Shown piece after piece: positions 44,508 through 53,371 of a DNA stretch of 64,000 nt. Source of the DNA: Cellulosimicrobium terreum (GTDB lineage: Bacteria; Actinomycetota; Actinomycetes; Actinomycetales; Cellulomonadaceae); the NCBI GenBank assembly GCA_014803435.1, contig JACYFD010000006.1, forward strand, positions 186,001 through 250,000. The letters run 5' to 3'. Numbering within the stretch: position 1 is the first letter of the stretch; the number at the start of each line of letters is the position of its first letter. Both the position numbers and the translations under genes were made by a program. The notes beneath the pieces are model-generated. The model did no database searches, was not told the DNA's origin, and saw only the letters and a list, made by a program, of their open reading frames with translations.

Positions 44508-46945
44508 CGGGACGATCGGCGGGCCGGACGACGGATCTCCGCCTCGCCCCCGCCGCCGTCGTCGTCTGGTGCGCCGCGGCGCTCGCGGTGGGTGCTCCGC
44601 CGCAGCGCGTGCTCGTGGTGGCACAGATCGTCGCGGTCGCTGTCGCGGCGGTGGTGACCGGACTGCTCGTGCGCCGGCTCGCCAGGGCGTGCTCGAGTGC
44701 GTGCGGGGGGCCGTGCGGGGCGAGCTGCCGGAGGGCGCGCAGGACCCGGTCGAGGTCGGCGGGCGCCGCCATCCTGGTGCTCGGCTGCCTCACCGCCGTG
44801 CTCCTGTCGACCGGCGCTCAGCTCACCGCACGTTCGCGAGCCGGGGTCGACACCCTCGCCACGGCGGGTGCGACCGCGACCGTGACCGCGACGGTGCGCT
44901 CCGCCGTCGAGCCGCTGACCAACCCCTGGACCGGAACCGCGGACCGCAACGAGGTGCAGGTCGAGCTCGAGGACGTCGTCGCCCGCGGTGTGCGCACGAC
45001 GGCGCGCGGACCGCTCGTCGTGGTCGGACCGGGCGCGACGTGGGACGGCGTGGACTACGGCGCCCGGGTGGTCGCCACGGGCAGGCTCGCGGTGCAGGGC
45101 GACCGGACGGTGCTCCGTGTCGACGGTCCTCCCGCCGTCGTCGCGCCGCCGCCCGCGCTCCTGCGCGGCGTCGCGACCCTGCGGTCGAGCCTGCTCGACG
45201 TGACGGACGGGCTCGACCCGCAGGCGCGCGGCCTCGTCCCGGGGGTCGCCGTCGGGGACACGTCGCGGCTCGAGCCCGGTCTCGACGAGGACATGCGCAC
45301 GTCCTCGCTCACGCACGTCACGGCCGTCTCCGGCGGGCACTTCGCGATCGTGGTGGCGTGCGTCGCGGCGCTCTGCGTGGCCGTGCGCGCGCCACGCTGG
45401 GCGCGCGTGGTGGTGACGGGGACGGCCACCGCCGGGTTCGTGCTGCTGGTCCATCCGGAGCCGAGCGTCGTGCGAGCGGCGGCGATGGGCCTCGTCGGGC
45501 TGGCGGGGATCGCGCTCGGCCGGCCCTCGCGCGCGATCGTCGCGCTCGCCGCCGCAGTGATCCTCCTCGTGGTCGCGGACCCGTGGCTCGCGCGCTCCTA
45601 CGGGTTCGTCCTCTCCGTCGCCGCGACCGCGGGACTCGCTCTCGGTGCAGCACCCCTCGCCCGCCGCCTCGCGCCCTGGTGCGGACGCGTGGTCGCGCAC
45701 GCCGTCGCGATCCCCGTTGCCGCGCAGGCCGCCTGCGCGCCTGTGCTCGTCCTCCTCGACCCGTCGGTCAGCACCTACGCGGTGCCCGCCAACCTCGTGG
45801 CCGCGCCTGCGCTCGGGCCGGCGACGGTGCTCGGTGTGCTCGCCACGCTCGTCGCGCCCGCGTGGCCCGGCGGTGCGACGGTCCTCGCGTGGCTCGCCGG
45901 GAGGTGCACGTGGTGGATCGCGGCCGTCGCCCAGGTCGCCGCCGACCTGCCGGGCGCGCGGGCGCCGTGGCCCGGTGGGTGGGGAGGCGCGGCGCTCCTC
46001 GCCGGTGCGACGTTCCTCGTCGTCGTCGCGATCTCCCGTTCTGGCCGGCGCGGTCCGGACGACGACGCGCGCCGATCCGGCACCCGGCGTGGGTCCGTGC
46101 TGGTCGTCGCCGTGGCGGTGGTGACAGGGCTCGTCCTCGTGGTCTCGTTGCGGGCCGTGCGGTCGGCGGGCGCGGACGTCCCGGCGGACTGGCTCGTGGT
46201 CGCGTGCGACGTCGGCCAGGGCGACGCGCTCGTCCTGCGCTCCGGTCCGGGCTCGGCCGTGGTCGTCGACGTCGGCCCGTCGGGTGACGCCGCCGCACGG
46301 TGCCTCGACACGCTCGGCGTGCGGCGGATCGACCTGCTCGTCCTCAGCCACTTCCACGCCGACCACGTCGGGGGTCTGGGCCCGGTCCTTGCCGGACGCA
46401 CCGTGGACAGGGCGCTGGTCACAGGGTCGGACGAACCGGCGGCCCAGGCGCGGTCCACCCGCCGCGCCCTCGCCGACGCCGACGTCCCGGTCGAGGTTCC
46501 CGAGCCCGGTGCCACCGGTGCCGCGGGAACCCGGCCCGTGCACTGGGAGATCTTGCAGGTCGGCGGCTCCGGGCAGGGCGCGAACGACGCGAGCATCGCG
46601 CTGCGTGCCGAGGTCGCCGGCCTCGACGTCGTGGCGCTCGGAGACCTCGAGGACGCCGGCCAGGAGGAGCTTGCCGCCACGCTCGCCGCGCGCGACGGCG
46701 GAGGCGGGGTCGACGTGGTCAAGGTGGCGCACCACGGGTCGGCCGTGCAGTCGCCGCGGCTCGCGCAGGAGCTCGGCGCGTCGGTGGCCCTCGTCAGCTC
46801 CGGGGAGAACACCTACGGGCACCCGACGGACGCGGCGATCGACCTGTACCGCGCGAACGGCGCGACCGTGCTCCGGACGGACACGTGCGGTCCGGTCGCG
46901 CTCGTCGTGCGTGACCGTGCGCTCGCCGTCGGCGGGTGCGGATGA
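44504..46945 (+). CDS. comEC: ComEC/Rec2 DNA-uptake channel protein
   Basis: 813 residues from GTG 44504. N-terminal helices and an OB-like extracytoplasmic domain (ARGVRTTARGPLVVVG...) are followed by the competence core, which contains LTHVTAVSGGHFAIVVACVAAL and many helices (to ~560). The C-terminus is a metallo-beta-lactamase-like domain with DVGQGDALVLRSG, the SHFHADHVGGL metal motif and HHGSAVQSP. It conducts single-stranded DNA across the membrane; the MBL domain may degrade the other strand. It is coupled to comEA, and holA starts 30 bases after its stop. Confidence 0.93.
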   Translation: MTGRSAGRTTDLRLAPAAVVVWCAAALAVGAPPQRVLVVAQIVAVAVAAVVTGLLVRRLARACSSACGGPCGASCRRARRTRSRSAGAAILVLGCLTAVLLSTGAQLTARSRAGVDTLATAGATATVTATVRSAVEPLTNPWTGTADRNEVQVELEDVVARGVRTTARGPLVVVGPGATWDGVDYGARVVATGRLAVQGDRTVLRVDGPPAVVAPPPALLRGVATLRSSLLDVTDGLDPQARGLVPGVAVGDTSRLEPGLDEDMRTSSLTHVTAVSGGHFAIVVACVAALCVAVRAPRWARVVVTGTATAGFVLLVHPEPSVVRAAAMGLVGLAGIALGRPSRAIVALAAAVILLVVADPWLARSYGFVLSVAATAGLALGAAPLARRLAPWCGRVVAHAVAIPVAAQAACAPVLVLLDPSVSTYAVPANLVAAPALGPATVLGVLATLVAPAWPGGATVLAWLAGRCTWWIAAVAQVAADLPGARAPWPGGWGGAALLAGATFLVVVAISRSGRRGPDDDARRSGTRRGSVLVVAVAVVTGLVLVVSLRAVRSAGADVPADWLVVACDVGQGDALVLRSGPGSAVVVDVGPSGDAAARCLDTLGVRRIDLLVLSHFHADHVGGLGPVLAGRTVDRALVTGSDEPAAQARSTRRALADADVPVEVPEPGATGAAGTRPVHWEILQVGGSGQGANDASIALRAEVAGLDVVALGDLEDAGQEELAATLAARDGGGGVDVVKVAHHGSAVQSPRLAQELGASVALVSSGENTYGHPTDAAIDLYRANGATVLRTDTCGPVALVVRDRALAVGGCG

Positions 46946-46974
46946 GCGTCGGCGGTCCGTGGCAGGCTGTGACC

Positions 46975-47988
46975 ATGCCTTCCGCGCCGCCCCGGTCCGC
47001 CGCCCGAACCTCGGGCCCGACGACGACGTGGGACGACGTCCTGCTGGCCCCGCTCGTGCTCGTGCAGGGCCCGGAGTCGCTGCTCGCGGAGCGCGCGGTC
47101 GACGGCGTCGTCGACCTCGCGCGCGCCCGGGACCCGCAGGTCGAGAAGGTCGAGATCGAGGCGGCGACCTACCAGGCCGGCTTCCTCCAGGTCGCCGCGA
47201 GCCCGTCGCTGTTCGGCGAGGCGAAGGTCGTCGTCGTCTCCGGTGCGGAGGCTGCCACGGAGGACCTCGTCGCCGACGTCGTCGACTACGTCCCGCGGGC
47301 CGACCCGGACACGACGCTCGTCGTCGTCCACGGCGGGGGCGTGCGGGGCAAGCGCATGCTCGACGCGATCCGGTCCAGCGGCGCGCCTGTGGTGGCGGTC
47401 GACGCGATCAAGAAGGACGCGGACAAGGTCGCGTTCGTCACGGCCGAGTTCCGGCGAGCCCGGCGACGCATCGACGCGACCGGTGTCCGCGCCCTCGTGG
47501 AGGCGCTCGGCAACGACCTGCGCGAGCTCGCCTCCGCGTGCTCGCAGCTCGTGACGGACACCGACGGCACGGTCACCGAGCAGGTCGTGGACCGGTACTA
47601 CGGTGGCCGGGTCGAGGCCACGGGCTTCAGGGTCGCCGACGCGGCGGTGGCGGGCAACGCGGGCGAGGCGGTCGCGCTGCTGCGGCACGCGCTCGCGACC
47701 GGCGCGGACCCCGTGCCGCTCGTCGCGGCGCTCGCGATGAAGCTCCGCGCCCTCGCCAAGGTCGGTGCTGCCCGCGGTCGCGGGGGAGCGACGGCGAAGG
47801 ACCTGGGCATGGCGCCCTGGCAGGTGGACCGTGCTCGGCGGGAGCTCGCAGGCTGGACGCCCGAAGGGCTCGCGACCGCGATCAGCGCGGTGGCGCAGGC
47901 CGACGCGGAGGTCAAGGGTGCAGGACGCGACCCGGTGTTCGCCGTCGAGCGGGCGGTCCTCACGATCGCGCGCAGCCGCGGACGCTGA
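46975..47988 (+). CDS. holA: DNA polymerase III subunit delta
   Basis: 337 residues from ATG 46975. A near-consensus -10 (CAGGCT) lies 6 bases before this ATG, and an earlier in-frame ATG at 46936 is left out. The delta fold shows PLVLVQGPESLLAERAVDGVVDLAR, AASPSLFGEAKVVVV, KKDADKVAFVTAEFRRARRRIDATGVRALVEALGNDLRELASACSQL and FRVADAAVAGNAGEAVALLRHAL. It belongs to the clamp-loader complex that opens the sliding clamp during replication. The comEA-comEC-holA-rpsT order is widely conserved. Confidence 0.93.
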   Translation: MPSAPPRSAARTSGPTTTWDDVLLAPLVLVQGPESLLAERAVDGVVDLARARDPQVEKVEIEAATYQAGFLQVAASPSLFGEAKVVVVSGAEAATEDLVADVVDYVPRADPDTTLVVVHGGGVRGKRMLDAIRSSGAPVVAVDAIKKDADKVAFVTAEFRRARRRIDATGVRALVEALGNDLRELASACSQLVTDTDGTVTEQVVDRYYGGRVEATGFRVADAAVAGNAGEAVALLRHALATGADPVPLVAALAMKLRALAKVGAARGRGGATAKDLGMAPWQVDRARRELAGWTPEGLATAISAVAQADAEVKGAGRDPVFAVERAVLTIARSRGR

Positions 47989-48044
47989 GCCGGGCGGCCG
48001 CTGAGCGGCCGCTGAGCGGTCGCCGGGTGGTCGCCTGGGGACGC

Positions 48045-48083
48045 GCGAGGGGCGCCGGCCCGATGCAGGCCGGCGCCCCTCGC
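48045..48083. terminator. bidirectional hairpin terminator
   Basis: Perfect 16-bp arms (48045-48060, 48068-48083) with a 7-base loop between convergent holA and rpsT. Confidence 0.75.
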
Positions 48084-48119
48084 GGAGTGCCTGTGGTCGC
48101 CTCAGGGGCGACTCGTCGT

Positions 48120-48380
48120 TCAGAGCGCGTTGACCGACTTCGCGATGGCCGACTTGCGGTTCGCAGCCTGGTTCGCGTGGATGACGCCCTTGGAGACGGC
48201 CTTGTCGAGCTTGCGCGACGCGGAGTCGAGCGCGGTGCTCGCCGCTTCCTTGTCGCCCGCGGCGACGGCCTCGCGCACGCGGCGCACGTACGTCTTGAGC
48301 TCGGACTTGACTGCCTTGTTGCGCAGGCGAGCCTTCTCGTTCGTGCGGATGCGCTTGATCTGGGACTTGATGTTGGCCAC
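48120..48380 (-). CDS. rpsT: 30S ribosomal protein S20
   Basis: 86 residues from GTG 48380. [34 protein letters not shown] and [28 protein letters not shown] match S20 throughout. It binds 16S rRNA helices and aids 30S assembly. A short leader holds a weak AAAG site. The gene is codirectional with the upstream PemK-like gene but separated by 190 bases, which contain a triple GGCTCAGTG repeat and probably the rpsT promoter. Confidence 0.97.
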   Translation of the reverse strand: MANIKSQIKRIRTNEKARLRNKAVKSELKTYVRRVREAVAAGDKEAASTALDSASRKLDKAVSKGVIHANQAANRKSAIAKSVNAL

Positions 48381-48546
48381 GTGTGGACTTTCTGGTGTGT
48401 TCGCCGAAGCGAGCGGATAGGTCGTAGAGGGCGGCTCCAGCTCCGGGACTGGGGTGGGGAACCCGTGGAGAGGTGCTGGGGCTGTGCCCGCCGACCTGGG
48501 CGGACACGCGACCTACGAGATTACCAGGCCAAGCCTCCTCGATCCA

Positions 48547-48575
48547 GTCGGCTCAGTGGGCTCAGTGGGCTCAGC
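48547..48575. repeat. short tandem repeat at the end of the PemK-like gene
   Basis: The 9-base unit GGCTCAGTG occurs twice, followed by GGCTCAGCG, spanning the stop region of the PemK-like gene. It is in the 190-base gap before rpsT, where I see no other gene. Confidence 0.5.
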
Positions 48576-49095
48576 GGGCGCCCGGATTCGCACGGGTGAT
48601 GCCGGCGACGACGTCGTCGAACACCCGACGCCCGACGACGGCGCCCTCGCGGCGGACGCGGGCCGGGTCGACGCGGATCACCCGGTCGAGCCGGACCTCG
48701 CTCGCGCGACCTCTCGCGTCCCAGGGGCCGGAGCCGATGTCGAGCCAGTACCGACCCCAGCGGGCCTCGTCCTGCGCGTCGCGCGAGTGGTCCTTGCTCG
48801 TGAGCATGACGGCGAGCAGCCACGCACCGTCGGTACCGACGAGCAGCACCGGGCGGTCCTTGCCCTGCGCGTGGTCCTCCTCGTACGGCACCCACGTCCA
48901 CACGATCTCGCCGGGGTCCGGGTTCCCGTCGAGGCGGGGCGAGTACCGGGGGCGCACGACGCCCGCGTAGTCGCCCGGGTACGTGCTCACCGAGCCTCGT
49001 GCCGAGCTCCGGGCCGGCCGGCTCGGTCGTGAGATGCCGTGCACGACGGCGCGTGCGGTGTCGGCGAGACGTCCCAGCCATCCTCTGCGTGCCAC
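48571..49095 (-). CDS. PemK/MazF-like family protein without a visible antitoxin
   Basis: 174 residues from GTG 49095, 6 bases after TAGATT (49107-49102). A basic N-terminal helix region (1-35) precedes the PemK/CcdB barrel: YSPRLDGNPDPGEIVWTWVPYEEDHAQGKDRPVLLVGTD, AVMLTSKDHSRD, RYWLDIGSGPWDARGRASEVRLDRVIRVDPARV. MazF/PemK toxins cleave RNA, but this long-lead subtype is often found alone in actinobacteria. No antitoxin ORF is seen on either side. It is divergent from the ATP-grasp operon. Confidence 0.8.
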   Translation of the reverse strand: MARRGWLGRLADTARAVVHGISRPSRPARSSARGSVSTYPGDYAGVVRPRYSPRLDGNPDPGEIVWTWVPYEEDHAQGKDRPVLLVGTDGAWLLAVMLTSKDHSRDAQDEARWGRYWLDIGSGPWDARGRASEVRLDRVIRVDPARVRREGAVVGRRVFDDVVAGITRANPGAR

Positions 49096-49101
49096 GCGCG
49101 C

Positions 49102-49107
49102 AATCTA
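49102..49107 (-). promoter_or_regulatory. -10 element (TAGATT) of a leaderless promoter
   Basis: TAGATT on the minus strand ends 6 bases before the GTG of the PemK-like gene. Confidence 0.6.
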
Positions 49108-49179
49108 CACGCGCCGCGGCGACGGGCGGGCGTTACCTGGTGGACACACCGTCGTGACGCGCGAACAGCCAGACCGACC

Positions 49180-49185
49180 TAGTGT
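49180..49185 (+). promoter_or_regulatory. -10 element (TAGTGT) of a leaderless promoter
   Basis: TAGTGT ends 6 bases before ATG 49192, the first gene of the ATP-grasp / alpha-E / transglutaminase operon. Confidence 0.6.
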
Positions 49186-49191
49186 GCGGAC

Positions 49192-50817
49192 ATGGCGGAC
49201 CTGTTCGACGACTACCCGGTGGCGCGGGCCTGGGACGAGATGCTCGACCGCGACGGCACGCTGCGCCCGCGCTACGAACGGGTGCACGCGACGATGACAC
49301 GCCTGACGGCGGAGGAGGTCGCCGCCCGTGCCGATGCGCTCGCGCACGCCTACCTCGCCCAGGGCGTCACCTTCGACTTCGCCGGTGAGGAGCGCCCCTT
49401 CCCGCTCGACGTCGTGCCGCGCGTCGTGGAGCCGGACGAGTGGGACGTCGTGACCCGGGGGGTGGCGCAGCGGGTGCGTGCTCTCGAGGCGTTCCTCGCC
49501 GACGTGTACGGCCCGCAGCGAGCGGTCGCCGACGGTGTGGTGCCGAAGCGGCTGATCCTGTCCTCGTCGGAGTACCACCGCGAGGCGTGGGGGATCGAGC
49601 CGCCGAACGGCGTGCGGGTGCACGTGGCCGGTGTCGACCTGATCCGCGACGAGGCGGGCGGGTTCCGTGTCCTGGAGGACAACGTCCGTGTACCCAGCGG
49701 CGTGAGCTACGTCATCTCCAACCGCCGGGCCATGGCCCGCACGTTCCCCGAGCTGTTCTCGAGCCTGCGCGTGCGACCCGTCGTCGACTACCCGCAGCGC
49801 CTGCTGACCGCGCTCCTCGCGGCCGCGCCCGACGGCGTCCCCGACCCGACGGTCGTCGTGCTCACGCCAGGGGTGTACAACTCCGCCTACTTCGAGCACT
49901 CGCTCCTCGCCCGCCTGATGGGCGTCGAGCTCGTCGAGGGCCGGGACCTGTTCTCGACCGGCGGGCGCGTGTACATGCGCACGACCGAGGGCCGCCGCCG
50001 CGTCGACGTCATCTACCGCCGCGTGGACGACGAGTTCCTCGACCCCGTGCAGTTCCGGGCCGACTCGGCGCTCGGTGTGCCCGGCCTGCTCACGTGCGCC
50101 CGGCTCGGCAACGTCACCCTCGCGAACGCCGTCGGCAACGGGGTCGCCGACGACAAGCTCGTCTACACCTACGTCCCCGACCTCGTGCGGTACTACCTCG
50201 GCGAGGAGCCGGTGCTCGCGAACGTCGAGACGTGGCGGCTCCAGGAGCCCGACGCGCTCGCCGAGGTTCTCGACCGGCTGGACGAGCTCGTCGTGAAGCC
50301 GGTCGACGGGTCGGGCGGCAAGGGGATCGTCGTCGGCCCGGCGGCGAGCCGCGCCGAGCTCGACCTGCTCCGCTCGCGCCTGCAGGCCGACCCACGGGGG
50401 TGGATCGCGCAGCCGGTCGTCCAGCTGTCGACGACGCCCACGTTCGTCGACGGCGCGTTCCGGCCCCGGCACGTGGACCTGCGACCCTTCGCCGTCAACG
50501 ACGGGAACGACGTCTGGGTCCTGCCGGGCGGGCTGACGCGCGTCGCGCTCCCGGAGGGTCAGCTCGTCGTCAACAGCTCCCAGGGTGGCGGCTCGAAGGA
50601 CACGTGGGTGCTCGCTCGCGACGAACGCCGGGTCGACGGTATGGCCGCCGACGCGGCCGACCGGGCGGGGTCGGACCCGCGGACCGCCGCGGCCGCCCCC
50701 GGTGTGCCGATCGCGACCAACCCGGCCGACGACGTCAGCAGGTCGGCACACGGCGCCCAGCAGCAGCAACAACAGCAGCAGCAACAGCACGAGCAACGGG
50801 AGGTGCGCGGATGCTGA
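49192..50817 (+). CDS. circularly permuted ATP-grasp type 2 protein with polyglutamine tail
   Basis: 541 residues, the DUF404/DUF407-type permuted ATP-grasp fold: ERPFPLDVVPRVVEPDEWDVV, VHVAGVDLIRDEAGGFRVLEDNVRVPSGVSYVISNRR, FEHSLLARLMGVELVEGRDL, DELVVKPVDGSGGKGIVVG, GWIAQPVVQLSTTPTF. ATP-grasp enzymes form C-N or peptide bonds through acyl-phosphates, so it may ligate amino acids or peptides. The last ~60 residues are low-complexity and include ten consecutive Gln (DNA 50758-50787). It overlaps the alpha-E gene by 7 bases. The M. tuberculosis counterpart is Rv2411c. Confidence 0.93.
   Translation: MADLFDDYPVARAWDEMLDRDGTLRPRYERVHATMTRLTAEEVAARADALAHAYLAQGVTFDFAGEERPFPLDVVPRVVEPDEWDVVTRGVAQRVRALEAFLADVYGPQRAVADGVVPKRLILSSSEYHREAWGIEPPNGVRVHVAGVDLIRDEAGGFRVLEDNVRVPSGVSYVISNRRAMARTFPELFSSLRVRPVVDYPQRLLTALLAAAPDGVPDPTVVVLTPGVYNSAYFEHSLLARLMGVELVEGRDLFSTGGRVYMRTTEGRRRVDVIYRRVDDEFLDPVQFRADSALGVPGLLTCARLGNVTLANAVGNGVADDKLVYTYVPDLVRYYLGEEPVLANVETWRLQEPDALAEVLDRLDELVVKPVDGSGGKGIVVGPAASRAELDLLRSRLQADPRGWIAQPVVQLSTTPTFVDGAFRPRHVDLRPFAVNDGNDVWVLPGGLTRVALPEGQLVVNSSQGGGSKDTWVLARDERRVDGMAADAADRAGSDPRTAAAAPGVPIATNPADDVSRSAHGAQQQQQQQQQQHEQREVRGC
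50758..50787 (+). repeat. CAG/CAA tract encoding ten glutamines
   Basis: Ten mixed CAG and CAA codons in frame at the 3' end of the ATP-grasp gene, followed by His-Glu-Gln. Confidence 0.9.
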
Positions 50818-51743
50818 GCCGGATCGCGGAGTCGTTGTTCTGGATCGGTCGGTACGTCGAGCGGGCGGACGACACGGCACGCATCCTCGACGTGCACCTG
50901 CAGGCGTTGTCGGAGGACCCGTGGGCGGAGGAGGACCTCGCGTGCCGATCCCTCCTCGCCGTCATGGACCACCCCGCGCCGACCGACGGCACACCCGTCG
51001 ACGGCGCGCACGTCCTGCGTCTGCTCGGGCACGACCAGCTCAACCCCTCGTCGATCGCCGGTTCGCTGGTCGCGGCACGGGAGAACGCGCGGCGCGCCCG
51101 CGAGATCGTCTCGACCGAGCTGTGGGAGTGCCTCAACACGACGCGCAACCAGGTGTTCGGCACCATCCGGAACGCACCGGCGCACGAGTACTTCGGCTGG
51201 GTCCGCGAGCGCGCCGCGATCGTCGCCGGCCTGATGGACTCCGCGACGAGCCGCGACGAGACGTGGCAGTTCATGATCCTCGGCCGCTCGATCGAGCGCG
51301 CCGACATGACGGCACGCCTCGTCACGACGCAGGCGCGGCTGGGTGCCGCCGGCCCGGGCTGGACGACCCTCCTGCGCTCGTGCGGCGCGCACGAGTCGTA
51401 CCTGCGTGCGAACCGGGGGCTCGCGTCCGACGAGCGTGCGGCGGGGTTCCTGCTCCTGGACCGGTTGTTCCCGCGGTCGATCGTGCACGCGCTCGAGACC
51501 GCCGAGGCGTGCCTGCGGGATCTCGGTCCGCTCGAAGGACGCCACGGCGTGGCGGACGAGGCGCGTCGTGAGCTGGGGATCGTGCGCACCGGGCTCGAGT
51601 ACGGCAGGCTCGTCGACCTGCTCGGCGAGCTGCCCGAGTCGATGGAGCAGGTGCAGCTGGCGTGCTCGCGGGCCTCCGACGCCGTGCGTGCCCGCTACTT
51701 CCCGAGCGGAGCCGTCACCACCTGGGTCGGGGAGGCGCTGTGA
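50811..51743 (+). CDS. alpha-E domain protein (DUF403)
   Basis: 310 residues from ATG 50811 with a GGGAGG site inside the previous gene. It is all-alpha: MLSRIAESLFWIGRYVERADDTARILDVHLQAL at the start, WECLNTTRNQVFGTIRNAPAHEYFGWVRER and DETWQFMILGRSIERADMTARLVTTQARLG in the middle. The domain always travels with the permuted ATP-grasp protein and is sometimes fused to it; its activity is unknown. It is overlapped by the transglutaminase start (GTGA, 4 bases), so the three proteins are made together. Confidence 0.93.
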   Translation: MLSRIAESLFWIGRYVERADDTARILDVHLQALSEDPWAEEDLACRSLLAVMDHPAPTDGTPVDGAHVLRLLGHDQLNPSSIAGSLVAARENARRAREIVSTELWECLNTTRNQVFGTIRNAPAHEYFGWVRERAAIVAGLMDSATSRDETWQFMILGRSIERADMTARLVTTQARLGAAGPGWTTLLRSCGAHESYLRANRGLASDERAAGFLLLDRLFPRSIVHALETAEACLRDLGPLEGRHGVADEARRELGIVRTGLEYGRLVDLLGELPESMEQVQLACSRASDAVRARYFPSGAVTTWVGEAL

Positions 51744-52582
51744 GCACGGTCCTGCACGTCGTGCACACGACGACGTTCGCGTACCCGAGGTCGGTGACCG
51801 CCTCGTACAACCAGGCGCGCATGACCCCGGTCTCGGGCGCGGGGCAGCGCGTGCGCACGGCCGCGGTGGGCGTGCGCCCCACGACGTGGTCGCACGACTA
51901 CGTCGACTACTGGGGCACCACGGTGACGGCGTTCGAAGTGCTCGAGCCGCACGCGCGCCTCGCGCTGCGCGCCGAGTGCACGGTCGAGATCGAGGCGCAG
52001 GAGGCGCCCGCCGAGACCGTCCCCTGGACGGTGCTCGGAGGGGAGCGCGTGCTCGACGGGCATGCCGCGTTCCTCGCCGACACGTCGACCACCGCGGTGC
52101 CCGACGACGTCGCGGCCCTCGCGCTCGACATCGCGGGCGGGATGGACCCGCACGACGCGGCGGAGGCGATCTGCCTCGCCGTGCGGGACCGGATCGAGTA
52201 CGTGCCGGGGGTCACGACCGCGCACACCCCGGCGGGGGAGGCGTGGGCGGCCCGGCAGGGCGTGTGCCAGGACATGGCGCACCTGTGCGCGGGGGCCCTG
52301 CGCAGCGTGGGGATCCCCACGCGCTACGTGTCCGGCTACCTGCACCCGGACGAGGACTCCGTGATCGGGCAGACCGTCGCCGGGGAGTCGCACGCGTGGG
52401 TCGAGTGGTGGACCGGGAGCTGGTACGGGTTCGACCCGACGAACCGTCGACCGGCCGGCGAGGACCACGTGGTGCTGGGTCGAGGTCGGGAGTACCGGGA
52501 CGTCGCACCGCTGAGCGGCGTGTACGCGGGCGCGGGCGACAGCGAGCTCGCGGTGACCGTCGAGACGACCCGGGTGGGGTGA
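51740..52582 (+). CDS. transglutaminase-like cysteine protease family protein
   Basis: 280 residues from GTG 51740. An N-terminal Bact_transglu_N domain (VLHVVHTTTFAYPRSVTASYNQARMTP) precedes the catalytic core with Cys in RQGVCQDMAHLCAGALRSVGIPTRYVSGY, His in GESHAWVEWW and Asp in GFDPTN. No signal peptide is seen, so it acts in the cytoplasm. Bacterial members of this operon could hydrolyse or form amide bonds. The ATP-grasp plus transglutaminase pairing suggests synthesis and trimming of the same peptide-like product (inference). Counterpart Rv2409c. Confidence 0.92.
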   Translation: MSTVLHVVHTTTFAYPRSVTASYNQARMTPVSGAGQRVRTAAVGVRPTTWSHDYVDYWGTTVTAFEVLEPHARLALRAECTVEIEAQEAPAETVPWTVLGGERVLDGHAAFLADTSTTAVPDDVAALALDIAGGMDPHDAAEAICLAVRDRIEYVPGVTTAHTPAGEAWAARQGVCQDMAHLCAGALRSVGIPTRYVSGYLHPDEDSVIGQTVAGESHAWVEWWTGSWYGFDPTNRRPAGEDHVVLGRGREYRDVAPLSGVYAGAGDSELAVTVETTRVG

Positions 52583-52586
52583 GCCG

Positions 52587-53315
52587 TCAGGGGGTGATGC
52601 GCTCGCCCAGCGCCGTGGCGAGGGCGTCGGCGTCGCCCTCGACCGTGATGCCCGCGCTCGTGGGCTCGACCCGGCGCCACAGCACGAGCGCGAGCTCGCG
52701 GGCGGGCCCGGTGACGCGCACCACGGGCTGAGGGGGTGCGGTGTCGAGGTCGCCGGGTCCCCCGAGGACCCAGCTCCGGTCGGCGTCGGTCGCGACGAGG
52801 TCGACGGGCCGCTCGAAGGGCGCCGCGCGACCGAGACGGACCTGCCGCGGTGCCATGACCGTGACGACCTCGTCGACGGTGTCGGCCCACACCGCCGGCG
52901 CGACGTCGTCGACCGCCCGCCCGGCTGCCGCCCGCAGGTCGTGCAGGTGGACCAGCGTCTCGTGCACTTGTCGTCGGTGCCAGAAGCGGACGGTCGACCC
53001 CGGGTCGTCGCTCTCCAGGAGCGTCCACGCGCGCGCGTCCGGCTCGAGCTCCGCGAGCGTCGCGCGGAGCTCTGCGGCGTGCTCGGCGTAGAACGGCGCG
53101 AGGTCGAACGGCCCGCGCCCGAGCGCGGTCTCCTGCCGGCGGCGAGCCTGCGCCGCCGCCCAGTGATGGATGCGCCCGACGTGCTCGACGAGGTTGCGCA
53201 CCCGCCACCGCCCGCACGCGGGGACGGGGGCCTGCGGGTCGGCACCCGGCACGTCGGCGAGGAACGCGTCCTGCAGGCGTGCGAGCAGCACGAGGTGGTC
53301 GAGGGCTTCGTCCAT
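52587..53315 (-). CDS. maleylpyruvate isomerase-fold, mycothiol-dependent enzyme family protein (second copy)
   Basis: 242 residues from ATG 53315. The TIGR03083-type pattern is clear: CGRWRVRNLVEHVGRIHHWAAAQAR supplies the His ligands near the N-terminus and RFWHRRQVHETLVHLHDLRAAAG the E..H pair. A C-terminal domain (PFERPVDLVATDADRSWVLGG, PVVRVTGPARELALVLWRR) completes it. It shares architecture with the protein at 5123 but is diverged in sequence. Mycothiol-linked thiol transfer is the family theme; the substrate is unknown. It converges on the transglutaminase gene with 4 bases between stops. Confidence 0.82.
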   Translation of the reverse strand: MDEALDHLVLLARLQDAFLADVPGADPQAPVPACGRWRVRNLVEHVGRIHHWAAAQARRRQETALGRGPFDLAPFYAEHAAELRATLAELEPDARAWTLLESDDPGSTVRFWHRRQVHETLVHLHDLRAAAGRAVDDVAPAVWADTVDEVVTVMAPRQVRLGRAAPFERPVDLVATDADRSWVLGGPGDLDTAPPQPVVRVTGPARELALVLWRRVEPTSAGITVEGDADALATALGERITP

Positions 53316-53371
53316 GGCCAGAGTGTGCACCCCACCGCCCACGCGGACCAGGCCGTGAGCACGGTGTGGTG

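Noticed and set aside
48001-48030. Short GCGGCCGCTGAGCGG-type repetition after holA.
   Set aside because: Two imperfect copies in a GC-rich gap; no structure beyond the adjacent terminator hairpin.
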